In this document: in pieces, positions 9,011 through 17,438 of the stretch | Layout of the letters: the number at the start of each line of letters is the position of its first letter | Position numbering within the stretch: position 1 is the first letter of the stretch | Assembly: GCF_014269285.1 (NCBI RefSeq) | Contig: NZ_JACOAF010000030.1 | Span: 124,001 to 188,000 of the forward strand | Direction of reading: 5' to 3' | DNA from: Rufibacter sediminis | GTDB lineage: Bacteria; Bacteroidota; Bacteroidia; Cytophagales; Hymenobacteraceae | Length of the DNA: 64,000 bases | Notes under the pieces: generated by a model | The model's input: the letters and a program-made list of their open reading frames with translations, nothing else | Databases searched by the model: none | What the model was told of the DNA's origin: nothing | Program-made: the position numbers and the translations under genes

Positions 9011-9256
9011 ATGGAAAACGACAATAAGTTTAACGAAAAGGAAAAATTACCGAACGGAAAAGAAGCTGCCGATGATCTGAAGAACACCTCAGAGGAACCA
9101 GGCGCAGAAGCAAAAGGAAACGCCAGCTTCAAGCAAGGCGGCCAGCAGCCCGGCAACAGCCAGGGCGGACAAGGCGGCAAATCCACGGACGGCGATGACA
9201 ACTCCCGCCATGACACCGGTGATGAGCTAAGCGTATTTGGCCGTCTGGACAGCTAA
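9011..9256 (+). CDS. Small hydrophilic, probably disordered protein
   Basis: The 81-residue product from the ATG at 9011 consists almost entirely of charged and Gly/Gln/Asn/Ser residues (KQGGQQPGNSQGGQGGKS) and has no hydrophobic core, so it is probably disordered. Such proteins are common among desiccation and general stress genes, but that is only analogy. An ATG at 8981 would add a ten-residue extension and seems less likely. The stop lies 17 bases before the MBL hydrolase gene, so the two probably share a transcript. Confidence 0.65.
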   Translation: MENDNKFNEKEKLPNGKEAADDLKNTSEEPGAEAKGNASFKQGGQQPGNSQGGQGGKSTDGDDNSRHDTGDELSVFGRLDS

Positions 9257-9273
9257 TCTTACCGCGCCTGACG

Positions 9274-10368
9274 ATGCAAGATCATCTAACCAACGTCCTG
9301 CGGCAGAAGCAGCACTCCTGCTTTACGGTGGCACCAGGTGTCATGGGCATGGAGATTGTTTTCGTGAACCTGTACTACATAGAAAACCCAGACAAATCCT
9401 GGGTATTGATTGACGCCGGTCTGTACGGCTCCGCCGATAGAATCAGAAAAGCCGCCGAGGACAAGTTTGGCAAAGGCAATCCGCCTAAAGCCATCCTGCT
9501 CACGCACGGCCACTTTGATCACGTTGGCGCCCTGCAAACCTTAGCAGATATCTGGCAGGTGCCGGTGTACGCGCATCCGCTGGAACTGCCTTATTTGACC
9601 GGGTTGTCCAGCTACCCGCCGCCAGACTCCAGCGTGGGCGGAGGCGGTATGGCCTACCTGTCGTTCATGTACCCCAAGAAGCCCATCACCTTCAAAGGTC
9701 GGCTGGAACTGCTTCCGTCTGACGGATCGGTTCCGTTCCTGCCGGAGTGGAAGTGGATTGAAACCCCGGGCCACTCGCCGGGGCACGTTTCGTTCTTCCG
9801 GGAGCATGACCGGTTATTGATCGCCGGCGATGCCTTTGTGACCCGCAAACCCGAGTCTGCCCTGGCGGTGCTCACCCAGAAGCAGGAAGTGTGCGGCCCG
9901 CCCGCGTATTTCACGCCAGACTGGGAGGCAGCGCGCGCATCGGTGCAGAAACTTAACGCCCTTCACCCAGAGATTGCCGCCAGCGGCCACGGATTGCCCA
10001 TGCGCGGTCAGGAACTGAAGCAAGGGCTGGAGGAGTTGGCGCGGTTATTTGACCAGCTGGCCATTCCGTCTAAAGGACGCTACGTCCCAGAACCGGCTAT
10101 TACGGATCGGCAGGGTGTGGTGCAGCTTCCGCCTACCGTCAACAACACCGTACCCAAGGTATTGGCGACGGCGGGCCTGGTAGCTTTGGCAGGTTTGGCG
10201 ACGTATGCGTTTACCAAGCAGCGGAAAAGCAAAACCAACGCCCGCGTGAAGAGAAGCTGGCCGGGGTACGCCAACCCGCACAGCCGGTACGGCTCTGAGC
10301 ACCACGTGCAGGAACATGCCTCGTTCACCCATGATCAGGATGATAACATCACCAATAATTATCCGTAA
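9274..10368 (+). CDS. MBL-fold metallo-hydrolase with C-terminal membrane anchor
   Basis: The 364-residue product is a metallo-beta-lactamase-fold hydrolase. It carries the metal motif HGHFDH (78-83), the next His in the TPGHSPGH stretch, the bridging Asp in LIAGDAF and a late SGHG. It resembles the broad glyoxalase II/MBL group, whose substrates vary, so I give no specific substrate. Unusually it continues past the catalytic domain to a hydrophobic segment (about 290-310, ATAGLVALAGLATYAFT) and a basic, disordered tail, which suggests membrane anchoring. It follows the disordered-protein gene by 17 bases and ends at a terminator. Confidence 0.85.
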   Translation: MQDHLTNVLRQKQHSCFTVAPGVMGMEIVFVNLYYIENPDKSWVLIDAGLYGSADRIRKAAEDKFGKGNPPKAILLTHGHFDHVGALQTLADIWQVPVYAHPLELPYLTGLSSYPPPDSSVGGGGMAYLSFMYPKKPITFKGRLELLPSDGSVPFLPEWKWIETPGHSPGHVSFFREHDRLLIAGDAFVTRKPESALAVLTQKQEVCGPPAYFTPDWEAARASVQKLNALHPEIAASGHGLPMRGQELKQGLEELARLFDQLAIPSKGRYVPEPAITDRQGVVQLPPTVNNTVPKVLATAGLVALAGLATYAFTKQRKSKTNARVKRSWPGYANPHSRYGSEHHVQEHASFTHDQDDNITNNYP

Positions 10369-10392
10369 AAGGTGACCAATGGGTCGTTAATG

Positions 10393-10432
10393 AAAAGAGA
10401 GGGCAGCTTTACAGCAGGCCCTCTCTTTTTGT
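10393..10432 (+). terminator. Rho-independent terminator after the MBL gene
   Basis: A 12-bp stem (AAAAGAGAGGGC / GCCCTCTCTTTT) runs into a T tract. Confidence 0.85.
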
Positions 10433-10463
10433 TTTTATGCGTTAGGTACTTCCTTTTAGAGGG

Positions 10464-10509
10464 AAACTGTTTTGGGGCTGTTTTCTGTAAAACAGCCCCA
10501 AAACAGTTT
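10464..10509. repeat. Dispersed inverted repeat, perfect copy
   Basis: Two perfect 21-base arms built on CTGTTTTGGGGCTGTTTT enclose a CTGT loop. This is one of the best copies in the window. It lies between the convergent MBL and PRC-barrel genes and overlaps neither. Confidence 0.9.
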
Positions 10510-11241
10510 TTACAGGCCTATGGCCTTCCGCTTCAAGGCGGTGAACTCATCCTGGGTGATGGTGCCTTGTTCCAGCATGGTTCTCAGGCGCTCAATGGTA
10601 GCAATGTCATCCTGCACCGGACGGCCGTCCAGATTGGAACCTGAGCCCAGGTTTGAACTTGAACCCACCGTAGAGCCTGACCCGAAGTTGGAGCTGCTGG
10701 AAGTGGAGCTATGGAAATGGCTTTGGTCCTGCGGGATGGATTGCCCGCGCTGGTGCCGGTTTCCGTAGAACCGGTCCTCATTGAACTGCTCGCGTCCATA
10801 GAACTCCGCGCTGGGAGAAGGCGAAGCCGTTTGCTGCGAGTACGTTTCGTTGGGGCTGGTGATGGCGTGCATCACGCGGTATTCATAGTCTGCGTCTACG
10901 GCACCGCCTCTGTAGAACGGAAACCGAGACAGGGACATCTGGTCCATGCCTACGAACACCTGGTCGCTGTCATCGTCTAGCTGGGCCGCGCCAATGGGCA
11001 CCAGAATGTGGCGGGCATCGGTGTCGGGCAGCACGCGGTCTTTGTCTACGTCTACATCCAGGTAACGTACTTTCATCAGCTCGCGGTCTACAATGAGATC
11101 GTCTACTTTGCCAATGCGTTTGCCGTCAGAGCCAATCACTTCCCAGCCTCTGACATCCAGGTTATTATTTGCTACTTTAAAGTCTCTCAGGTCGTGTAAA
11201 GGGGCCAGCCTGGGCAGCCCGTCGTTTGCGTGATATGCCAT
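10510..11241 (-). CDS. PRC-barrel protein with C-terminal SHOCT motif
   Basis: The 243-residue product has an N-terminal PRC-barrel (about 15-100; DVRGWEVIGSDGKRIGKVDDLIV split as WEVIGSDGKRIGKV then DDLIVD), a fold found in photosynthetic reaction centre H subunits and RimM. The middle is a Ser/Gly/Asn-rich disordered linker (about 150-205). The last 30 residues form a SHOCT-type short helical hairpin (IERLRTMLEQGTITQDEF), usually an oligomerisation element. Proteins of this build are often stress-linked in Bacteroidota, but the sequence gives no direct evidence for that. The small membrane protein at 11266 lies 24 bases upstream on the same strand, so the two probably form an operon. Confidence 0.85.
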   Translation of the reverse strand: MAYHANDGLPRLAPLHDLRDFKVANNNLDVRGWEVIGSDGKRIGKVDDLIVDRELMKVRYLDVDVDKDRVLPDTDARHILVPIGAAQLDDDSDQVFVGMDQMSLSRFPFYRGGAVDADYEYRVMHAITSPNETYSQQTASPSPSAEFYGREQFNEDRFYGNRHQRGQSIPQDQSHFHSSTSSSSNFGSGSTVGSSSNLGSGSNLDGRPVQDDIATIERLRTMLEQGTITQDEFTALKRKAIGL

Positions 11242-11265
11242 AGCGGTATGCTTTTAAGGGGTGAA

Positions 11266-11457
11266 TCAATAAGACAGGAAAACAGGAGCGATGGGCATGA
11301 TCATGCCAGCAGTAGGTGCGCCACTGGTCTCGGGGCTGCCTCCCTGCGCTTCAAAGAAATATTTGTACAGAAGATAGCCTACTACCAGCAATATCAGCAA
11401 CACCACTATCCACGCCCAGCTGGAGCGTTTTTTTGGTTCAATGTTTATTTCAGCCAT
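11266..11457 (-). CDS. Small single-pass membrane protein
   Basis: The 63-residue product has a short basic N-terminus (EPKKRSS), one strong membrane segment (about 14-31, AWIVVLLILLVVGYLLY) and a Gly/Pro/Ser-rich tail. No family is recognised. It lies directly upstream of the PRC-barrel gene on the same strand and is probably co-transcribed with it. Confidence 0.65.
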   Translation of the reverse strand: MAEINIEPKKRSSWAWIVVLLILLVVGYLLYKYFFEAQGGSPETSGAPTAGMIMPIAPVFLSY

Positions 11458-11645
11458 AGTTTTAGTTTGGTTAGATCAATACGTAATTACCGTATCCTAG
11501 CGTACGAAGCTTTTCAAGAGAGGTTTATACTCAGGCGTTTAGAACCACTTGACGCAGCACTTAAATCTCAGGCAACTTTCGCCTTGGCTCCTCTTCTATC
11601 TCTTTGCGGCCCAGCGCGGTACAGGTGGCACCCAAACGCAGCGTC

Positions 11646-11687
11646 CGTTTACGGGCTGTTTTTCAGAAACTGGACAAAAAACAGAAA
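11646..11687. repeat. Dispersed inverted repeat, degenerate copy
   Basis: CGTTTACGGGCTGTTTTTCAG is followed by a decayed right arm. Confidence 0.45.
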
Positions 11688-11828
11688 GGCCGCCAACGAG
11701 CCAGCAGCAATCTGAACTGAAACAGCAAAACAAGTAAGGCTGAAAACCAGCAACTGGAGGCGAAAGCAGAAGAGCCAGAGAGGCCCCGGAAAACTGATTC
11801 TGCTTGCCCAAGGGCTGGTAAAAAACAA

Positions 11829-11873
11829 AGGTGTTTCAAGGCCGATTTTCAAAAACCAGCCCCGAAACACCTT
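11829..11873. repeat. Dispersed inverted repeat, imperfect copy
   Basis: Outer arms AGGTGTTTC and GAAACACCT pair perfectly, while the inner arms are mismatched. It lies just downstream of 11903-12904. Confidence 0.65.
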
Positions 11874-11902
11874 TTCAGATTCGTTGTCTAAAACAGTACT
11901 TC

Positions 11903-12904
11903 TTACGCCTGCCCGGGTATTTTGGGAAACTCGATGAATTCGCCCTCGCGGCTGAAAAGCATGCTCATGGGCTCCTGCGGATCGCGCAGAATCTCTTCCT
12001 GCGTGATACCCCATTTAGCCCAGACGGTGGCCAGCAATTTGGCGTAGGCGCTGTTCTGCCACGGGTTGAAGATCACGTTGGTGACATCGTCAATGAGCGT
12101 GTCCATGACCAGGTGATCGTCTTGCGGCTTCACGGCGCGCAGCAGGTAATCTGGGATCACGTTGAGCAGATACCCGGCATAGAAAACGCGGGCGCTGAGC
12201 TCCGCCGCCTGGATGGGCTGCAACTGCTTGGGCTCCAATTCCTGCCACACGCGCTTCATGGCGTCTTTGATCATGGCGTTGTCCAGCAGGCAGGAGACGA
12301 TGAGCACGTTATCCAGCCGCAGGCTGAACATCATGGTGGAGAGCTCGTCCCGGAACTCGAACCGCGAGGGCTCCGCGGAGGCGTCCACGTCTATCACAAA
12401 CAGCGAGGCGGGCAGAAAATCAGCAAACTCCATGGGCACCCGCAAGGACTGCAGCACCCTGAAAAACGCCTGGAACTTCATCAGCATCTTGGGCTGCTCG
12501 CTCACGGCGTACTCGGGCCTAATCAAAGGGTTCTGCTCTTTGATGAGTTCGGTGATGAGCGTGCCGTAGAACATTTTGCCCATCCACTGGAAAAGCAGCT
12601 TCCCGTCCAGGGCTCTGAGTCCGGCTAAACCCTGGCTTGCGGCTTCCTGCACCTTGTCTTCCAAAGGTTGCAGGTGCTGCGTCTGGCACTGGGTACAGCA
12701 CGGGATGTGCAGCTCCTGGTACGTCACTACGCTTTGGTCCAGGAGCCGGAGCGGTTCCTGGGCAAACCCGTACTCCTCCATCAGCCAGGTGGGGAAAACC
12801 GGCGTTTTCTGCTCTGGGGTAACGGTGGTGCCACACAGAAAACAGATATGGTTACCAAAGCGCATCCCCTCAAACGGATCGAAAATGGACAGGTGCTGCT
12901 GCAT
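11903..12904 (-). CDS. Hypothetical protein with HNH-like Cys motif at N-terminus
   Basis: The first 85 of 333 residues resemble an HNH-type zinc finger: CFLCG (21-25), VFPTWL (36-41), then CCTQCQ (69-74) and LQPLED. In typical members of that group a His precedes the V-x-P-x-W stretch; here it reads KTPVFPTWL, so the nuclease His seems lost. The remaining 250 residues are helical with no recognised domain. A structural zinc-binding role is more likely than nuclease activity, but neither is shown. It stands alone, divergent from the SIMPL gene at 13058. Confidence 0.7.
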   Translation of the reverse strand: MQQHLSIFDPFEGMRFGNHICFLCGTTVTPEQKTPVFPTWLMEEYGFAQEPLRLLDQSVVTYQELHIPCCTQCQTQHLQPLEDKVQEAASQGLAGLRALDGKLLFQWMGKMFYGTLITELIKEQNPLIRPEYAVSEQPKMLMKFQAFFRVLQSLRVPMEFADFLPASLFVIDVDASAEPSRFEFRDELSTMMFSLRLDNVLIVSCLLDNAMIKDAMKRVWQELEPKQLQPIQAAELSARVFYAGYLLNVIPDYLLRAVKPQDDHLVMDTLIDDVTNVIFNPWQNSAYAKLLATVWAKWGITQEEILRDPQEPMSMLFSREGEFIEFPKIPGQA

Positions 12905-13024
12905 AAAACTCAGGGAAAGTAAATCTTAACGAAACCGCAAAGATACACATCAAAGCGGCTTAGCCCACACTGCGGCGCTGGTGGCGCGCGTTAAACCAAC
13001 GTGATCAGAAACTCGGCATGGTAC

Positions 13025-13052
13025 TTGCAAACCCATTCTATATATATCTTTA
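13025..13052 (+). promoter_or_regulatory. Candidate promoter for the SIMPL gene
   Basis: CTTG (-33-like) is followed after 17 bases by TATCTTTA (-7-like, one mismatch to TAnnTTTG). The -7 box ends only 5 bases before the ATG, implying a leaderless or nearly leaderless transcript if it is used. Confidence 0.4.
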
Positions 13053-13057
13053 ACCCT

Positions 13058-13768
13058 ATGAAACTACTATTCGCCTCCGTTTTCGGCCTGTTATTGACAG
13101 GTTTCGCCTTTTCTGCCAATGCCCAGCAAAGCCAGTTGCCGCCGCTAGTGAGCACGTCTGGCCTGGGCGAAGTGAAAGTGCAGCCTGACCAAATCACGTT
13201 CACAACCGGCGTGGAGATCAGGGAGAAAACCCTGGAAGACGCCCGCCGCGTAGCCGACCAGCGTACCGCCGCTCTGCTGACCTTCCTGAAGAAAAACGGC
13301 GTGGATGACAAGCACGTGCAGACCGCGTATCTTTCGTTGCAGCCCGTGTACACCGGGGAATTTGGGCAAACCACGCCGCAGTTCTACCAGGCCACCCGCT
13401 CCATCTCGGTGACGCTTAACAAGATTGACAAGTTTGACGAGCTCATGTCTGGGCTGTACAAAGCCGGGGCCAACCGGGTAGACGGCATCAGTTACCAGAG
13501 CAGCCAGTTGAAGAAGCACCAGGAGGAAGCCCGCAAGAGAGCCGTGCAGGACGCCAAGCAGAAAGCGATGGCGCTTGCCTCTGAGTTAGGTGCCAAAGTA
13601 GGCCGGCCGTACCAGATAAACGAAGGCGGCAGTAATGCGCCGGGCCCGGTGATGTACAAGGGCATGATGCGGGAATCTATGGTGGCCATGGATGGCGGCG
13701 GCTCTACCCTGGCGCTTGGCGAGATCATCATCACGTCTGGCGTACAAGTTAGTTTTCTGCTGGAGTAG
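13058..13768 (+). CDS. SIMPL (DUF541, YggE-like) periplasmic protein
   Basis: The 236-residue exported protein has a signal peptide (MKLLFASVFGLLLTGFAFSANA-Q split as MKLLFASVFG, LLLTGFAFSANA) and then a SIMPL domain. The domain opens with the typical VSTSGLGEVKVQPDQITF and contains RSISVTLNKIDKFDELM and a helical EEARKRAVQDAKQKA segment. The family includes E. coli YggE, linked to oxidative stress, but its molecular activity is unclear. I chose the ATG at 13058 because it gives the signal peptide; the frame extends upstream without a better start. It appears monocistronic, with a strong hairpin downstream. Confidence 0.88.
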   Translation: MKLLFASVFGLLLTGFAFSANAQQSQLPPLVSTSGLGEVKVQPDQITFTTGVEIREKTLEDARRVADQRTAALLTFLKKNGVDDKHVQTAYLSLQPVYTGEFGQTTPQFYQATRSISVTLNKIDKFDELMSGLYKAGANRVDGISYQSSQLKKHQEEARKRAVQDAKQKAMALASELGAKVGRPYQINEGGSNAPGPVMYKGMMRESMVAMDGGGSTLALGEIIITSGVQVSFLLE

Positions 13769-13818
13769 CTTCGGGCCTTGGCCTTCCGTAAGGAGTCAAG
13801 TTTTTTATATCTGACCTG

Positions 13819-13876
13819 CAGCGCCAGGAGAAAGAAAGTTTTTAGGAACGCTTCTTTCTCCTGGCGCTGTACTTTT
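13819..13876 (+). terminator. Rho-independent terminator after the SIMPL gene
   Basis: An 18-base stem (CAGCGCCAGGAGAAAGAA and complement) is followed by TACTTTTT. Confidence 0.88.
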
Positions 13877-13920
13877 TCGATCTTTGCACAGTTATATCAT
13901 CAGAGAATGCCATTTATAAG

Positions 13921-13949
13921 CTGATTTTGAGAAAACTGCCCCAAAGCGG
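13921..13949. repeat. Dispersed inverted repeat, partial copy
   Basis: CTGATTTTGAGAAAACTG and CCCCAAAG match the inner and right parts of the family. It lies upstream of rnd. Confidence 0.4.
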
Positions 13950-13997
13950 CAACGCGAGACAACCGTTACCCGTCAAGGAACTAACCTGAATTTTGGG

Positions 13998-14005
13998 TAC
14001 ATTTG
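13998..14005 (+). promoter_or_regulatory. -7-like box just before rnd
   Basis: TACATTTG matches TAnnTTTG exactly and ends 7 bases before the rnd ATG. No TTG box is seen at the expected distance upstream, so it may be chance or an activator-dependent promoter. Confidence 0.3.
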
Positions 14006-14012
14006 GAAGATT

Positions 14013-15161
14013 ATGAAGGAACCTGCATTTACTCTGGAGGGAAAGCCTGTTCACGTGGTACAAACCGATGAAGCGTTGCAAGAGGCCGTAACTCATTTAG
14101 CCCAGCAGCCAGAGCTCGCCTTAGACCTGGAGTTTGACCAACACCACTATACGTACGGCTTCACGCTGTGCCTGATCCAAATCTCTGACGGCCACACGTG
14201 TTTCGTGATTGACCCGTTTCCGTTGACAGACCTTCAGCCGCTGTGGGATGTGCTGGAGAATCCGTCGGTGACCAAGATATTCCACCACGCCAACAATGAC
14301 CTCATGCTGCTGAGCATGCTGGGTTGCCAGGTACGCACCCTGGTAGATACCGCCGTGGCCGCCAAAGTCCTGAACTACGCCAAAGCCGCGCTGGGCACGT
14401 TGCTGGAAGAAGAACTGGGCCTGCACCTGGATAAATCTCAGCAGATGAGCAACTGGAACCAACGGCCTTTGTCCAGACGCCAGCTGGAGTACGCCGCCCA
14501 GGACGTCTTGTACCTGCATGAACTCAAGAACGCCATGGTGGCCAAGATACAGGAGTTAGGCCGCCTGCACTGGCTGGAGGAGGAAGACCAACTGCTGGAG
14601 TCCATCACGTTTGTGGAGCAGGAAGACCCGCACCTGAAGATCAAGTTTCCGCAGCGGCTCACGTTGCTGCAACAGTTCATCCTGAAGCCCCTCTATGACT
14701 TCCGGGATCAGTTGGCGCAGAAATGGAACCTGCCGGCCGGGCAACTCATCAACACCAACGCGCTCATGCAGCTGCTCAGCAACCCTGAGCAACCCATCAA
14801 TGACTGGCTGTACCACACCAAAGGCATCAACGGCCGCCTACAGCAAGACCGCTACGAGGAACAGTTGCAGCGCATCTTGAACGGTGCCTTGAAAGAAGCC
14901 GCGAAACGCCGCGTGCCTAACCGGTTTCCGCCTAACACCTTTCCGCCCCGGCTGAAGACACCCGAGACCGAGGCCCGGCGGGAACTGCTCTGCACCGTGC
15001 AACGCGCCTTAATAGAGCGGTACGGCGCTTATGCCACGCCCATGCTCCTGGACCAGAGCATCATCACCCATTACAGCCAGACAAACGAGTTGGTCATTCC
15101 TAAAAAATACGCGCGGGAGATTGTACACGCCACGGCCCAGGAACTGCAGATAGATCTGTAA
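14013..15161 (+). CDS. rnd: Ribonuclease D
   Basis: RNase D is a 3'-5' exoribonuclease that trims tRNA and other structured RNAs in the cytoplasm. All DEDDy residues are visible: Asp38 and Glu40 (DLEFD), Asp96 (NNDLML), and Tyr160 with Asp164 (YAAQD). An HRDC domain follows at about 212-290, and a second basic helical region fills the C-terminus, as in E. coli RNase D (about 375 residues). The length of 382 is typical. The next gene starts 39 bases downstream and is probably co-transcribed. Confidence 0.93.
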   Translation: MKEPAFTLEGKPVHVVQTDEALQEAVTHLAQQPELALDLEFDQHHYTYGFTLCLIQISDGHTCFVIDPFPLTDLQPLWDVLENPSVTKIFHHANNDLMLLSMLGCQVRTLVDTAVAAKVLNYAKAALGTLLEEELGLHLDKSQQMSNWNQRPLSRRQLEYAAQDVLYLHELKNAMVAKIQELGRLHWLEEEDQLLESITFVEQEDPHLKIKFPQRLTLLQQFILKPLYDFRDQLAQKWNLPAGQLINTNALMQLLSNPEQPINDWLYHTKGINGRLQQDRYEEQLQRILNGALKEAAKRRVPNRFPPNTFPPRLKTPETEARRELLCTVQRALIERYGAYATPMLLDQSIITHYSQTNELVIPKKYAREIVHATAQELQIDL

Positions 15162-15200
15162 CCCTGGAGCGGCGGCCTGTCTGGAAAAGAGAAAGGAACT

Positions 15201-15587
15201 ATGCCTAAGAAGAGTTTAGAATTTGGTTTATACTCCTGGTTGCCGGGACATGGCTATGCCCCTATTCACCCGGCCAACCGGAGGGAGTTTGAGTTGCTGG
15301 AGCCCCACAACAAAGTTTTTGAAAAGATTGGCGAGGTAAACGGGTGGTTGCTTTTGCGCTACTCAGATGAGGAATTCAAAGTACGCCCAGACATGTTCAC
15401 CCCCATCTCGTGGCTGCCCTTCACCTTTGGGGAATGGGTAAGGCCCGTCAATCAACCCACCGGCCCGGTAGCCGAGATCACCGACATCTACTGGAGCGTT
15501 TCTGATGATGCCCCGTTCTTCGGGCTACGGGTAGGCAAACAGAAACTAGACGGAGTCTACCGCCAGAATCAGTTACAACCGGCATAA
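15201..15587 (+). CDS. Conserved-looking hypothetical protein
   Basis: The 128-residue soluble protein has no signal peptide and is rich in aromatic residues (LYSWLPGHGY, ISWLPFTFGEW, DIYWSVSDDAPFFGLRVG), suggesting a compact beta-rich domain. I do not recognise the family with confidence. It follows rnd by 39 bases on the same strand and ends inside a strong bidirectional terminator that it shares with the convergent catalase gene. Confidence 0.75.
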   Translation: MPKKSLEFGLYSWLPGHGYAPIHPANRREFELLEPHNKVFEKIGEVNGWLLLRYSDEEFKVRPDMFTPISWLPFTFGEWVRPVNQPTGPVAEITDIYWSVSDDAPFFGLRVGKQKLDGVYRQNQLQPA

Positions 15588-15628
15588 AAAAAGCCTTCCT
15601 TGCAGTGCAAGGAAGGCTTTTTTTATGC
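15582..15628. terminator. Perfect 23-bp bidirectional terminator
   Basis: The arms contain AAAAGCCTTCCTTGCA and its complement with a one-base loop and A/T tracts on both sides. The stem includes the stop codon of 15201-15587 and serves the convergent catalase gene too. Confidence 0.92.
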
Positions 15629-15637
15629 TCTGGCGTT

Positions 15638-16513
15638 TTAGAGGGCGTTTTTGATTTTGTTGATCAAACCACTGCCTTCTGCGCCGGTCATCTGCTCTAC
15701 CTGGGCATGTCCCTCAGGAGCCGGTGGCGGCAAGATTGGAATATCTCCCAGCGGTTCACCGGGCACCATCTGGAACGTTCCTTTGCCATCAATAGACGGT
15801 CCTTCGGCCCAACGACCGAACGCTTCCTGGTCTCTGTAAATGTTGGTGGTCACGAAGGCGTAGTTGAACTGCTGGTTTTCCTCGGCTTGCGGGAAACTGT
15901 TCGGGATTGGGTGGTTGTTGGCCACACCGCCTAACTCTTCCAGCACCGCCATCCATTGGTTCTGGTGCATGGTGTCACGGGCAATCAGGAACGCGAGCAT
16001 GTCTTTCATTCCCGGGTCATCAGTCGCTTCCCACAGGCGGGTAGCCAGCACTCTACCGGTAGACTCGGCCATGACGTTGGCGTGCATGTCGGCGGCCAGG
16101 TTGCCGCTACCTACTACCCAGGAGCCATTGAACGGAACGCCATTGGCATCTACCGCCATGGCCGCTAAGCCCGATGACAGAAAATGACGGGGGTCCATGC
16201 CACCCATCACCGCCCCAACCACTGGGTTGGCGCCTACTATTTCATCCTTCAGGGAAGAAGTGGCTCCCTCCAGGTTCAAGGCTACCGCTGTAGCCAGCAT
16301 TTCAATGTGCCCAATTTCTTCTGTTCCCGTCTCCAGGAGCATGTTCTTGTATTTCACAGGGCCCCGGTTGCCCCAGGCCTGGAACAGATACTGCAAACAT
16401 ACCCGGATTTCTCCTTCGATACCGCCAATTGCCTGTTGCAGCATTCTGGCGAATGCAGGGTTGGGTTTATCTACCCGTACTTTGTACTGTAATCTGCGAT
16501 CGTGATAGAACAT
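15638..16513 (-). CDS. Manganese catalase
   Basis: This non-haem catalase disproportionates hydrogen peroxide at a di-manganese centre in a ferritin-like four-helix bundle. The 291-residue protein begins MFYHDRRLQYKV as the family does. It shows metal ligands Glu35 (GIEGEI), Glu66 and His69 (ETGTEEIGHIEM), then a Glu in NVMAESTGR and a His in ARDTMHQNQW. The C-terminal part (GSFQM-type PGEPLGDIP, then PAPEGHAQVEQM) matches the family tail. There is no signal peptide, so it acts in the cytoplasm. It is monocistronic, preceded by a long AT-rich gap that may hold stress-responsive control. Confidence 0.95.
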   Translation of the reverse strand: MFYHDRRLQYKVRVDKPNPAFARMLQQAIGGIEGEIRVCLQYLFQAWGNRGPVKYKNMLLETGTEEIGHIEMLATAVALNLEGATSSLKDEIVGANPVVGAVMGGMDPRHFLSSGLAAMAVDANGVPFNGSWVVGSGNLAADMHANVMAESTGRVLATRLWEATDDPGMKDMLAFLIARDTMHQNQWMAVLEELGGVANNHPIPNSFPQAEENQQFNYAFVTTNIYRDQEAFGRWAEGPSIDGKGTFQMVPGEPLGDIPILPPPAPEGHAQVEQMTGAEGSGLINKIKNAL

Positions 16514-17004
16514 AGTTTCTTTTAGTTAATGAATTAAAATTTACTATTTCACTTCCTTCCTAAACGATCATTATTGTTTTATGGACAATTGTTTTTCCTT
16601 TAATCACGCATGTATATAAAAATATATCACTCTCTATATCACATTCATTCACAATAACTTACTTCTAAATAAATAAAGATATTCTTCTAGAATGTTTTTG
16701 TAATTCACTTGTAAATTCAGTATAAATACGAATCGATTAAGGGGTATTCATTTCAATAGATTTACCCAAATAGATAAGAGGCTATATTGCCACGTTAAAG
16801 AACGTGTCTTCATAAAACTTCTAACAAAAAATATAATCCCAAACTCCTCTTTACAAAAGATAAAATACGAATAGTTCTACTTACCAAAAGGAACAGTAAA
16901 CCTGAAAATCACCTCACAGACAAACATATACCTGCCAGCTTCGCTCGTTTTAATCTAATTACCTGAAACATCCGTATAAACATCCCAACGAAACCAATTG
17001 ACCT
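16514..17004. other. AT-rich intergenic region between divergent genes
   Basis: About 490 bases, clearly richer in A and T than the rest of the window, hold no supported gene. They separate the catalase gene from a small lipoprotein gene on the opposite strand. I see short A/T runs and ACAATTGT-like pieces but no convincing operator or RNA structure. Confidence 0.6.
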
Positions 17005-17253
17005 ATGACTATGAAAAAAGTATCTAAGGGATTGGCAATGGCCCTGATGGCTCTTGCCTTCGGATTCACCTCCTGTGAATCGAAAACTGCCCAAAACGTG
17101 GAAAATACGGCAGAATCGGCAGCTGATGAGATTTCTGCCGAAGCAGATTCTGCCTTTGATGATGCGGATGCTGCACTCACGCCTACCGATACATTAACCG
17201 TGAAAGACGAACCGGTAAACGACGGGGTAGCTGACAAGGTGGAGAACCAATAG
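17005..17253 (+). CDS. Small acidic lipoprotein
   Basis: The 82-residue product has a lipoprotein signal (MKKVSKGLAMALMALAFG then FTSC), with the lipidated Cys at about 25. The mature part is a short Ala/Asp/Glu-rich segment (ENTAESAADEISAEADSAFDDAD), likely a single helix. No domain is recognised. The start could equally be the second ATG at 17011. A strong terminator follows. Confidence 0.75.
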   Translation: MTMKKVSKGLAMALMALAFGFTSCESKTAQNVENTAESAADEISAEADSAFDDADAALTPTDTLTVKDEPVNDGVADKVENQ

Positions 17254-17276
17254 AAATACTCCCATATATTTTTAGA

Positions 17277-17322
17277 TTAAATCTGCTGGCAAAAACGAGA
17301 TTTCTTGCCAGCAGATTTAATT
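17277..17322 (+). terminator. 16-bp hairpin terminator
   Basis: Perfect arms TTAAATCTGCTGGCAA and its complement lie just after the small lipoprotein gene. Confidence 0.8.
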
Positions 17323-17392
17323 CACCTTCAAAAACATCTAAAATTATTCAATTTTTTTTTTGGCATAATGATATAACATATCAAGAAGGTCT

Positions 17393-17400
17393 TATATTTG
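17393..17400 (+). promoter_or_regulatory. -7-like box TATATTTG
   Basis: An exact TAnnTTTG match overlaps the first possible start (GTG 17400) of the next gene. If used, transcription would begin near 17407 and translation must start at the in-frame GTG 17439. Confidence 0.35.
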
Positions 17401-17438
17401 TGCTCCGGTCCCCTACCACGAGTAAAAAACCCTTTGTT

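Larger units (their letters stand above)
11458..11902. other. Intergenic stretch with two inverted repeats
   Basis: No gene is supported; the short frames are shadows or low-quality. It contains inverted-repeat copies at about 11646-11687 and 11829-11873. The second directly follows the 3' end of the minus-strand gene ending at 11903 and may terminate it. Confidence 0.6.

Noticed and set aside
11230-11715. 161-residue plus-strand frame over the small membrane protein gene
   Set aside because: It overlaps two minus-strand genes and a repeat and shows no recognisable features.
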